Assembly (NCBI GenBank): GCA_914767885.1
Contig: CAJZBQ010000032.1
Location: 186,001-250,000, forward strand
Direction: 5' to 3'
Source of the DNA: Blepharisma stoltei
Taxonomy: Eukaryota > Ciliophora > Heterotrichea > Heterotrichida > Blepharismidae
Length of the DNA: 64,000 bases
Each line of letters opens with the position of its first letter. The stretch's first letter is position 1. The notes under the pieces are model-generated. The model was not told the origin of the DNA and searched no databases. It saw only the letters and a list, made by a program, of their open reading frames with translations. Of this stretch, positions 51,301 to 62,300 are shown piece by piece. Both the position numbers and the translations under genes were made by a program.

Positions 51301-54297
51301 TGCATTTTCGTTAGCTGATATAAGTATGATACCTTCATCTTCATCAGAAAATATATTTGCTTCATAAAGTGTTGAGGCGCTCATTTGGCGACTTACGGCT
51401 CCTTTTAATCTATTTATATTACTAGCTTGGTCGCATTCTCCCAAAATATCTTGTAAGAAAGTAGCATAAAGATCATAAAGCTTCATATGTTTGTGCTTAG
51501 ATATTAGCTGAGCATAAAACTCTTTAAGATTTAATAAATATCCGCAGCTTTTGATAGCAAAATGATGAATTTTATTATATTGTGGAATCTTCGCCGTCAA
51601 TTCCGACCATAAATCTAACAATATGCAACAAATTTCGAAATCTTGAGCCTTTGCTTTATTTATATCTTCTAAATACTCTACATAAAGAGAATCAATTGAT
51701 AAATTATATATAAAATGGCAATGACGTCCGACCTGTCCTCTCTTGTGATAGTTAGCCATGCATATTGGGCATAGTTTTTGGATTCAGGAGTTGTCCCAGC
51801 AAAATATAATGCCGTGCAGAGAGGAACGTAAGCAGAAATTCGCTGGTTTATGGCTTGATCCAATGGGCAGCTACTCGCGACTTCTTTTGAGAGAGCAGCA
51901 CACGAGCCAGAGAACACCCGAAATGGAGTAGGGTGAGTTACCTGCTCATACTGCTACAGTGGTCTAATCGCGGAAGCAGCTAAATTTTTCTTCAGGCATG
52001 ACCTCAGAAAAAAAATGAAACAGGCTAGACAACAAGAGTTTCTTCTGTTGAAGGGCTCCAAAAAGGAGCCTAACCGAGCAAGGCTAGGAAGGGCGGAATA
52101 ACTATGAATAAATTGAAAATGGTGGCGCTGGGCTTGGGGTTGCCATATGTGGAAGCCACCCAATTAGGCTGTGCCGCCAGTCTACTAGCGTCGCACAGAA
52201 TGCCAAAAGCGAGAAGGAGGACTCTAAATACCTATCTAATAATCTAATCTAATTTAATTGATGAACTATCTCTTTTGTCAATAATCTTCAAAGTCCTCAA
52301 TTCTTGAATTTTTCCTTCCAATGTAGAAATTATCGATTTTTTTTTTGTTAATTTTATTCTTGCTAATTTTTGGTTTTTCATAGAAAATGAACAAAAATTG
52401 ACCTCCCAAATAACAAGCAATTTATCTTTGACTAGTGTTTTGTTTGTGTAACAATCTGAAAAATAATTAATGACTTTTGTTTTGTCTTCCAAGTTTTTAT
52501 TGCAAAGTAGATGTCTTATCGATCTTTCAAATTTATACTGATTCGTTGTGTTAACAGGAGAAAAATCGCTATCTTTATTATTTTTAGTCTTTATAATATT
52601 ATGTTTTGCACAAAATGCCTATATTCCTTCATTTGCTATTTTTTTAATAATAAAATAAAATGGAAAACGAAAGACGAACTGCAACAAAAAACAATCGGTA
52701 TGCCGAAGATTGCCTGAAATTTACAATAATCGCATAGTATATCAGCAAGTAATAAAAATACTTATAGGTTGCATAAAAAAAACCAGCAAAAATATAACCC
52801 CTGCGTTGTCCATAGCGTCTCCAAACAAAACTGCAAAGAATGATAAAGACACAGTTAAAGCTCCGCAGGATTTTATAGCGTTTTCAAATTTGTTATAATA
52901 AGGCACTTTTCTTAGAAACTCTATGAATATCCAAAATGAAGCTATAGAATTTTCCCATAGATGGCACTGTTTGCCCTTGATTTGCCCACTGAAAATTTTT
53001 TTTGGTTTTGACCAAACCATATGGTACTGGTCGAAACCAAAAAATTTTTTCAGTGGGCAAATCAAGGGCAAACTACGCCATTTAAGGGAATTTCTATATC
53101 ATGAAAAGAAATCGAAATTTAATAGCATTTTCATCTCCAAACGAAACGTAGTTTATGCTTACTAAAGTTTTGAAAACTAAAAACTTTAAATCTACTGAAG
53201 AATGCGCTCTTACAGTCAAAATTTTTCCTCAATGACTATGCCGGGTATCTGTAGTGAATAATTCTCAAAAATAAGCTATGAGAACTAAGAAAATAATTAA
53301 AAATAGACTAGTAATTGCACCAAAATTTCCATAATCAAATAATTGAGGATTTGTATCTCCAGGCATCTCGTAAGTTTTATCATAGTTAAAAAATGAATAT
53401 TTAAAAACCATAGAAAATTCTACTAACTCCCCCCCCCCCTCCGTGAGCGAACAAAAAAATTTTGTTCGCTCACGGAGGGGGGTTAATTTTTTTTTTTAAA
53501 AAAAAATTTATATATAAATTTTATAAAAAATATTTTTTTCGAAATTTAAAAAAAAATCCTAATTTGCAAAAATTGGGAAGCAAATATTAATTTAATTTGC
53601 AAAATTTATGTTTTAAAACGCAATTTGTTTAAAATTAAACAGAATTAGCTCTAGATTTCATTATACTAATTATCACTTATATATCAAAATTTTTTTCCAT
53701 TAAAATTTTTTCTATTAAAAAAATTTTTGTTCACTCACGGAGGGTGGGTTTTTGGTCAAAAAATGGCGATTTTTCTAATGGTTTTGTTCGCTCACGGAGG
53801 GGGGGGGGGAGTAAAGAAGGAACATATAATACAGTCGCCCAAACTAATAGTAGTTTTCTCAATAATCTAAATAATAACTTTGGCATTTTAAACTTTGTGA
53901 TTTCCAAGCCAAGCATCACAATTAATGCTCCAGCACAAAATAGTAAAATGGAGGCAAAGGAATAGAAGTAAATTTTCATAATTCCAATAATACTAAAAGC
54001 CTTCGTTATATTGAAAAAACTTATAAACTGCCAAAAGCTTTTATAACGTTTTCACCCAGAAATATTCATATCTGGGTACCAAGACAAGGCTATCATTTGG
54101 AAAGCTAGGAGAATATTTACCATAACTTCAATCAACAGTTGAGTACCCATTCTGTAGCCTTTCTTATATTCTGATTTAAAAACTCTTCCAAATAACTTAA
54201 AAATGCTGTTTTGTAATTGATTGTGCAGCGATTCTTCATATTCAAGCTTTTTAGATCCGATATCCTCAAATGTCTCTTCATAGTAGCCAAATAACAT
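48387..54297 (-). CDS. Array copy 7: TmcB-like multi-pass membrane protein with PAS domain
   Basis: Exactly 1,408 codons including TAA after removing the insertions at about 50889-51315, 51707-52268, 52599-52739, 52945-53098, 53426-53813 and the intron 49929-49943. The last ~800 codons are interrupted only by the intron. It starts MLFGYYEETFEDIGSKKL and ends CGELNSEKL. PAS: ILISANENAFGIIAYINDKA ... DLHDYIPSIYALDHKDYMK. The homologous DLWSEL codon is TGG here. Head-to-head with copy 8 across a 2.1-kb spacer. Probable membrane sensor; ligand unknown. Confidence 0.87.
49929..49943 (-). other. 15-nt intron, copy 7
   Basis: Coding strand GTAATCTTTATATAG; in-frame TAG; conserved site. Confidence 0.92.
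50875..51315 (+). mobile_element. SINE-like insertion, 14-bp target-site duplication (copy 7)
   Basis: gcattttcgttggc (50875-50888) and gcattttcgttagc (51302-51315). Head ATAATAATAAAATGATTGTG, internal ATTATTATGGGGTTATG. Removal of 427 bp restores ISANENAFGIIAYIND, inside the PAS domain. No TA shared by both repeat copies. Confidence 0.85.
51692..52268 (+). mobile_element. SINE-like insertion, ~15-bp target-site duplication, (TCTAA)n-like tail (copy 7)
   Basis: tcaattgataaatta (51692-51706) and ttaattgatgaacta (52254-52268). Head TATATAAAATGGCAATGACG, tail atctaataatctaatctaat. Removal restores DKRDSSSI-DSLYVEYLED. Confidence 0.83.
52599..52739. mobile_element. IES, 141 bp, unique sequence (copy 7)
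   Basis: TA at 52597-52598 and 52738-52739. Removal gives ITCWYIIKTKNNKDSDFSPV, length-matched to the paralogs. No inverted repeat. Confidence 0.72.
52945..53098. mobile_element. IES, 154-bp fold-back element (copy 7)
   Basis: TA at 52943-52944 and 53097-53098. Ends TATAGAATTTTCCC / TATAGAAATTCCC, with long complementary arms (tttgcccttgatttgcccac and its complement). Removal gives FRFLFMIASFWIFIEF. Confidence 0.9.
53426..53813. mobile_element. IES: CTCCGTGAG-family MITE, 388 bp, intact (copy 7)
   Basis: TA at 53424-53425 and 53812-53813. Perfect end hairpin ctccgtgagcgaac / gttcgctcacggag. Removal gives YVPSLVEFSMVFKYS. Near-identical to 61657-62045. Confidence 0.92.
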
Positions 54298-54421
54298 ATT
54301 TATGACTTATTAGATGATTATGGTGACAAATGAAAAAATAAATTGAAAACTTTAAAACTTTCTGATCTCAAATTTACTATCAGAGTTTTTGCGGACATCT
54401 TTTGTTAGAGAATAATACTTA

Positions 54422-54784
54422 CTCCCCCCCTCCGTGAGTGAACAAAACCATTAGAAAAATCCCTATTTTTTGCCCAAAAACCCACCCTCCGTGAGTAAAC
54501 AAAAATTTTTTATTGAAAAAAAAATTATATATAAATGATAATTATTATAATGAAATCTAGAGCTAATTCTGTTTTAATTTAAACGAATTGTTTTTTAAAA
54601 CATAAAATTTTATAAATTAAATTACTATTTGCTTTCAAAATTTTGCGAATTAGGATTTTTTTAAATTTCGAAAAAAAAAAATTTTTAAAAAAAATTTATA
54701 TATAAATGTTTTAAAACAAAAAAAATTAATCCCCCTCCGTGAGTGAACAAAATTTTTTTGTTCACTCACGGAGGGGGGGAGTTA
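54422..54784. mobile_element. CTCCGTGAG-family MITE, 363 bp, intergenic
   Basis: TA at 54420-54421 and 54783-54784. The hairpin end is on the right, opposite to the neighbouring copy that begins 50 bp further on. Confidence 0.9.
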
Positions 54785-54834
54785 GTTTAAGCCAAAAAAT
54801 ATGGGCTAGGGAATAATTTTCTTAACTTCCCCCC

Positions 54835-55185
54835 CTCCGTGAGTGAACAAAAAAATTGTGTTCACTCACGGAGGGGGGTTTTTAAAAAATATTTATATAA
54901 ATTTTATAAAAAATATTTTTTTTCGAAATTAAAAAAAATCTAATTCGCAAAAATTGGAAAACAAATGTTAATTTAATTTATAAAATTTATGTTTTGTTTG
55001 AAATTAAACAGAATTAGCTCTAGATTTCATTATACTAATTATCATTTATATATCAAAATTTTTTTCCATAAAAATGTTTTCTATTAAAAAAATTTTTGTT
55101 CACTCACGGAGGGTGGGTTTTTGGGCAAAAAATAGGGATTTTTTCTAATGGTTTTTGTTCACTCACGGAGGGGGAGGGGGGAGTA
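54835..55185. mobile_element. CTCCGTGAG-family MITE, 351 bp, intergenic
   Basis: TA at 54833-54834 and 55184-55185. The hairpin end is on the left. With 54422-54784 it forms a converging pair with ~50 bp between. Confidence 0.9.
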
Positions 55186-56395
55186 AGTCGTTTTTCCGTG
55201 AAATTGAAATATATGCATGCTGATAACTCTCTGAATTATTTTTTAGTAGAAAGCAAGTCAATGTAGACAAAAAATATTAAAAATTATAGGAGCTTTTTCA
55301 TAGTGCAGAGCATTCTTATTCTATAATAAGATAAATACTTGACTAATGTATAAATCAACTTAAAGCAAGTATTATAGCATTTATCGTTTAATTAGAGTAA
55401 TTATTAATTTTATATTTCACTTAAATAATTAAGTCTTAAACTATTCGTCATTTATACAGCTTGGCCCATCAAGCTATTGACAATACATAAGAAACCGCAT
55501 CAAAAAATTATCAATTTTATAGGAATTTTGCTTATATGGTGATTCATCCTAAACCTTTTATCATTTCTGCCAGAAAATTATATTAAAGTATCGTAAAAAT
55601 GAATAAATTTAGTGTAAGAATCATAAAATAGTTTGTTGTTCATTTTTATTAGATCAAAAATCAACAAAGCATTTGAGTTTTTTTGGCTTAATCCTAGCTG
55701 AAAATATGATTTATAAGCTGTGTGGCAAGCGATAAGCCCAAATAAAATCATCATTGCATCTCGCCAAAATTCCAAGTATTTGAGGATTCTTATTCAAAAA
55801 GTTTTGAACGTTATCATAAAAGCTATGTGTATTTTCTCAAGTATAGCAAGACAAAATATTTTATTGCTAATATAGATACTTAACCTTTTATTTACTGAGC
55901 GGACTTTGATCCCTAAAAGCGACAGAAATCATAATGCCTTAGAATTAAACTTTTTGCATTTTTGAATTTTTTAACTTCTTTAAATTATAAAGAAGATATT
56001 TATTATATACCCTCAATAAAAATTAATTTTAGCCAAAATGGAAAGATAGCTCAATTATCTTATGAAGAATTTATCTGGATAAATTAAGTCCTGTTATTAA
56101 TAGTCTTCTCGAAATTTATAGTGCTTGCTTTTAAAGATTAATTAAAATTATAAATCTAATAATCGATCTAAAATTATTTTAAAAATGTAATAGATCACCT
56201 AACAATAAAAGCTCAAACTCTAATTTAATTAATTTTTTCTTCTCTATACAGTATAAAATTCTCTATAAAAGTTATGGTAGACAGCTATACTATATGTAAA
56301 AATTGCAAATAAAGATTGTTAAAGGGTAAGCTTAATTTTTGTCCATAAGATTCAAAAATAAAGCTCAGCGAGCTATATCAGTCTTAATATATTTA
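55186..56395. other. Intergenic spacer between divergent copies 7 and 8
   Basis: Must contain the copy 8 promoter. AT-rich. A 65-codon open frame at 55578-55775 (minus) has one hydrophobic stretch but no recognised homology; I do not call it a gene. Confidence 0.4.
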
Positions 56396-59300
56396 ATGAA
56401 CTTAGATTCCAAAGAAGATTTGCTGGAGAGCAATGACGCTTTAAAATTCCAATACAAGAAATCATCCTTTGAGAAACAAAAAAGTCGCATTTTTAAGCTA
56501 TTTGGAAAAATTTTAAAAGCAAAATACAATTCAAGCTACAAGTTAAAGTCTCAAATAGCAATAGAAGTCCTCCTCAATGCTATAATTTCTCTTCAATTAA
56601 TTGCTTTGGCTTGATACCCAAATATGAGCATTTCAGGATGAAGTAGCTATTCAAAGTTTTGGGACACAATCAGCATTTTTAACATAAGCAATTTTTGTGG
56701 CACCTATGAGATTACTGATTACTGTTTTCATGGGATTGCCTCCATTTTATGCTTCTGCTTACTTCCCCCATCCTTGATCAAACGATTGACTGTAAAAAAT
56801 TCCTAAAAAATTGGGAAAATTAACCCCTATCCTTGATCGAACGATTTTCATATCATGGAAATTTCTATATATAAGTATCAAAAGCCTGGGAGATGTGTCT
56901 AATGAAGTTGTTGTCAGAGTCTTTAAGACGACAAAAAGCTACGGAATAAACCATCCGAAGTGCTTTGTCATCAATCTAGGCTTAAAAACTCAATAATCTA
57001 AAAAATAGAGATTCTTTAAAATTTAAAAATTTTTAATTTAATAAAAACAAATTAAAATTATACAGTTTTAAAGGGGTAACCAATAAGAAAAATATTAAAA
57101 ATTGGTATTTTTTTATAAAATTAATTCAATTTTTTGCTGTAAAAATAATTATTAAATACTCTTAACCCTCTTATTAAAAAATATATATAAAAAAAAATAT
57201 ATTTTTTATTTTATATATAAATTTTTTTTTCCCAAAAAAATGTTTTTTTAACCCCCATCCTTGATCGAACGATGGCGAGCCTTTCGATCAAAGATGGGGG
57301 GGAAGCTAGTAACATTTTTAGGAATGTTCTTTATTGGATATACAAAGTATGAAATTCCAAGGATTTTATTTTGGGTATTAAGAAACTTATTGCTATTTTG
57401 TGTTACAGTCTTGTATATACCTTCATTAATTGAGCTTACATTGGGTTTTAAATATTCCACTTTTAGCTATGAGAAAATTGGTGAATATCCAAGCAATAAA
57501 AATTCCGAAATTCTAAATAAAGGGTCCATGGGAACTATAATGGGTATCATTTTGATACCATTTTTGGTATTTATAGCTTATTTTTGAGAACTATTCACGA
57601 CAGATACAAAGCATATCCTCTGAGATAAGGATTTAAATGCAAGGTCACACTCAGCAGTTGATTTAAAATTTCTAGCGTTCAAGACCTTATTCAGTATCTG
57701 CTATATATTAATTGGGAATGACAATATTGTTACATATCAGATGATTTTCATGGTTTTTTCTTTCTGAATATTTTTAGAATATTTGATGAAATTGCCATAT
57801 TATAATATTATTGAAAACTCAATAAAATCTTGTAAGCTGCTATTAGTATCTGTATCATTATTAGCAGTTTTATTAGGAACTATGATAGATAATGCAGGAA
57901 TTATTTGTATGCTTACTCCCCCCTCCGTGAGTGAACAAAAAAATTTTGTTCGGGTTAATGTTTTTTCGAAATTTAAAAAAAAACTCACTTCTATAAAATT
58001 GGAAAGCAAATATTAATTTAATTTGTAAAAATTTATGTTCTAAAACACAATCTGTTTAAAATTAAATAGAATTAGCTCGAGATTTCATTATACTAATTAT
58101 CACTTATATACCACAATTTTTTCACTCAGGAGGATGGGGTTTTTTGGGGAAAAAATAGGATTTTTCCAATGGTTTTGTTCGCTCACGGAAGGGGGAGCTA
58201 GCTTTTTTGTGCAGCCTGTGATGATTATAATTAATTGCTGTATTATATATACTAACTCCCCCCCTCCGTGAGTGAACAAAAAAAATTTTGTTCACTTACG
58301 GAGGGGGATTAAATTTTTTTTTTAAAAAAATTTATATATAAATTTTATAAAAAATTTTTTTTTTCAAAATTTAAAAAAATCCTAATTCGCAAAAATTGGA
58401 AATCAAATATTAATTTAACTTATAAAATTTATGTTTTAAAAAGCAATTCGTTTAAAATTTATGTTTTAAAAAGCAATTCGTTTAAAATTAAACAGAATTA
58501 GCTCTAGATTTCATTATAATAATTATCATTTATATATCAAATTTTTTTTCCATAAAAAATTTTTCTATTAAAAAATTTTTGTTCACTCACGGAGGGTGGG
58601 TTTTTGGGCAAAAAATAGCGATTTTTCTAATGGTTTTGTTCACTCACGGAGGGGGGAGTAAATATAATTACTTGAAAAAATCTCCTGTAAGCTTTCAGAA
58701 TCAACTCTATTTTGAAAGAACAATTAGACACCTGCTATGTAGTAAAAATTTGGAAAATAAATTTGAAATAATTGATTATTTTACTGCATGCTACACTAAT
58801 AAAAGGCTAATTAAAGATAAACTAATTGTGGTTTGGGAAGTCAACTATTGTGTATTTTCAATGAAAAACGAAAGGCTAGGAAGAATAAAGTTAGCAAAAG
58901 CAAGCTCGATAATTCCTACAGTTGAAGGGGATATACAAGAATGAATCGCTAATAAAATTATTGATAAAAGGGACAAATCTTCAATAGACTCTCATTATAT
59001 AGAATACTTAGAAAACCTTCATAGAGTAAAACACCAAGATGAAGAAATTTGCTATGAATTAATTGATCTGTGATCAGAACTCTGAGAAAAAAATCCAAAA
59101 TATGATAAATTATTTAAATTTGCAACCAGAAGTGCCGAACTTTTGACTATCCTTAAAGAATTATATGCAAAGCTTATTAAAAAGCATAAGCATTTAGAGC
59201 TTTTTGATCTTTATGTTTCGTTCCTAGAAAGCATATTAGGGGAAATTGGTCAGGCGAATGTTATAAATAGATTTAAAAGCAGCCTAAACCATCAATGAGA

Positions 59301-62300
59301 TTTCACAACCGGAGATGAATCTAAAGTAGCCTCATTAGAAGAAAGCTTACTCCCCCGAGTGAACAAAAATTTTGTTGACTCACGGTTAATTTTTTTTCGA
59401 AATTTTAAAACAATACTAATTTTCAAAAATTGGAAAGCAAATATTAATTTTATTTATAAAATTTATGTTTTAAAGCGCAATTTTGTTAAAATTAAAACAA
59501 AATTAACTCGAGATTTCATTATAATAGTTATCACTTATATATCAATTCATTTTTTCATAAAAAATTTTTTTTCTATTAAAACAATTTTTGTTTATCACGT
59601 AAGGTGGTTTTTTGGGCAAAAAATAGCGATTTTTCAAATGTTTTTGTTCACTCACGGGGGGGAGCTAGGCATTATTCTTATATCAGCTAACGAAAGCTCA
59701 TTTGGATTAATTGCACAAATCAACGCAAGAGCTTGCCAAATGCTAAAAGGAACTGCTTCGGACCTAATTGGCACTCATTTGTCTTACTATATTCCTTATC
59801 CTTATCTTACCGACCATGATGATTATATGAGACAGTTTTATACCAATTATTCTTTGGAAGAAATAACTCATATGGGCTGATTTTTCTTAAAAAATGCTCG
59901 AGGATTTCTAATTGAATGTGGAATCTTAATAAAATTATCTGCTTTTCATAGCAATGCTTATTTTTTAGTGTCTTTAGCACCAAGAAATTCAAGCCGGCAA
60001 CTAGCACTTATATCAGAAAATGGCATAATTCAGAACTATACAGAGCTCTTCCCTCATTATATAGGGACAGATATTTATAATATTAGGGGCTATTGCATAT
60101 CAGAGTTTATCCCTGGCTTAGAAATATCAGAAATGGAGCTTTTCGAGCCATTTATCATTGAAAATAGTGGAAGGGAAATTGCTATTATTCATATAATAAA
60201 GCAATTAAGAACAACAACTATTCATATGCTTGTCGTTTCTCATACTGAAAAAGAAATCCAATCGTGAAAGAATAGGCAGGAAATTGATCAAATTGAATAT
60301 TTAAAGAAAATTCAACTGTTTAACTATGAAGAGGAAGAAAAATTAAGCAGCGGCATAGCAATAAATCACTCACTCCCCCATTAAGTTGGAACTAAAAATT
60401 TTGCTCCAATTTAAAGGGGGGTAAGAAAAATTATTTTATAAACAAAATCAATATAAAATTTTTTATAAAAAAAATAAATTTCAAAAATTTATCAAATTAG
60501 ATTAATGAATTTGTTTAATAAAATGCTATTAACTCTTTTTCCTTTAAAACAAAGCAAGATATAACTAAATTTTCATTATTAGTTAATACGCTACTATTAA
60601 TTGACATCAAAACTATTTACACAAAAAATTATTATTTTTATTGATAAAAAACAAATTAAAAAAAAAAAATTTTAGAAAATTTATTGATCAAAGTGCTAAT
60701 TTTGTTTAAATAAGATGCCATTTATACTCTATTCTTTAAAATAAAATAAGAAATAAGTAAATTTTTAATTTTTGTAAAGAATTCGCATGTAATTTATATC
60801 AAAATTATAAAAAATATTATTTTTATCTAAAAAATAGAAATGTTTTAAAAAGTTCAAAACAAAAATTTTTAAATTTTTTTTTAAAATTTTGCAATTAAAG
60901 ATAATAAATTTATTTAAATAAGATGCTCTTTATACTCTCTTCTTTAAGCAAGAGCAAGATATAACTAAATTTTTAATTTTATTTAAGAAGAAACATTTAA
61001 CTTATATGAAAACCTTTTGCGTAAAAATTGTGATTTTTATCCATAAAATTTTTTATTATAAAATTGATTTTGTTCCAATTAAAAGGGGGTTAATTACCAA
61101 AAAAATGGAAATTTTATCTATATTTTGTTCCAATTTAAAGGGGGGGGAGTCAGAAATAGATATAAGTGTAAAATTTCAGAAAACACCGTCTTTTACTTCA
61201 ATAGTCCATGCTGAAAGCAATATATTCCTAAACGAATCTCCAAGTGAAAACTTTACATTAATAGAAAACAATGAAGGAAAGCTAGCGCAAAACATGCTAA
61301 GCGGCAGCTTATCAAACGTATCAACGTCAAATTTTTATTCATCAGTTTCATATAAATGCATTGAAACTTTATCCAGAAACCTGAAACACTACCAATGAAT
61401 TTTAGTATTTTGTGTAATCCTTATATAGATAATGGCAGTAATTGGCACAAATATAGCAATTTTAGGCTATATATACCAAGATGCTAATCATACAAACAGC
61501 CTTAATGTTTTTTCTCATTTTGGCAATTTAATGTTTTATTTGGTAGATTCTGCTGATCTAGCTAGAAGCTTAGACAGCGAGATACGAAATGGGATATATA
61601 ACCTAACAAGAGACCGAGCTCGATTTAATTCTACTATCAATGAGCTTAAAAAGCTAACTCCCCCCCCCCCCCTCCGTGAGCGAACAAAAAAATTTTGTTC
61701 GCTCACGGAGGGGGGTTAATTTTTTTTTTTTAAAAAAAATTTATATATAAATTTTATAAAAAATATTTTTTTCGAAATTTAAAAAAATCCTAATTTGCAA
61801 AAATTGGGAAGCAAATATTAATTTAATTTGCAAAATTTATGTTTTAAAACGCAATTTGTTTAAAATTAAACAGAATTAGCTCTAGATTTCATTATACTAA
61901 TTATCACTTATATATCAAAATTTTTTTCCATTAAAATTTTTTCTATTAAAAAAATTTTTGTTCACTCACGGAGGGTGGGTTTTTGGTCAAAAAATGGCGA
62001 TTTTTCTAATGGTTTTGTTCGCTCACGGAGGGGGGGGGGGGAGTAAGGGAGTTTATTTTATCTGACTATGAGGATTGAAGATATTGCTCAAGCTCAGACT
62101 TGATAATAGACAATTTGATCCCTGTATGAACTTCTAGTCAAATAAAAAAATACAATTTTTACGATGAAGTTGATATATTTATTCAACATGGTGAAAGCTT
62201 ATTAGATATGATCGATAGTGGAAGTGCATACTCTACTGATGAAGCGAAATTTTTTGGACTAAATAGCTTTGGGTATACATATGAATTTACTCATCAAGCA

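Noticed and set aside
53426-54784. Repeated hairpins as a CRISPR-like array
   Set aside because: Repeats are inverted ends of ~390-bp elements, irregularly spaced, with no unique equal-length spacers.
55578-55775. Small minus-strand open frame as a gene
   Set aside because: 65 codons, no homology recognised, in an AT-rich spacer.
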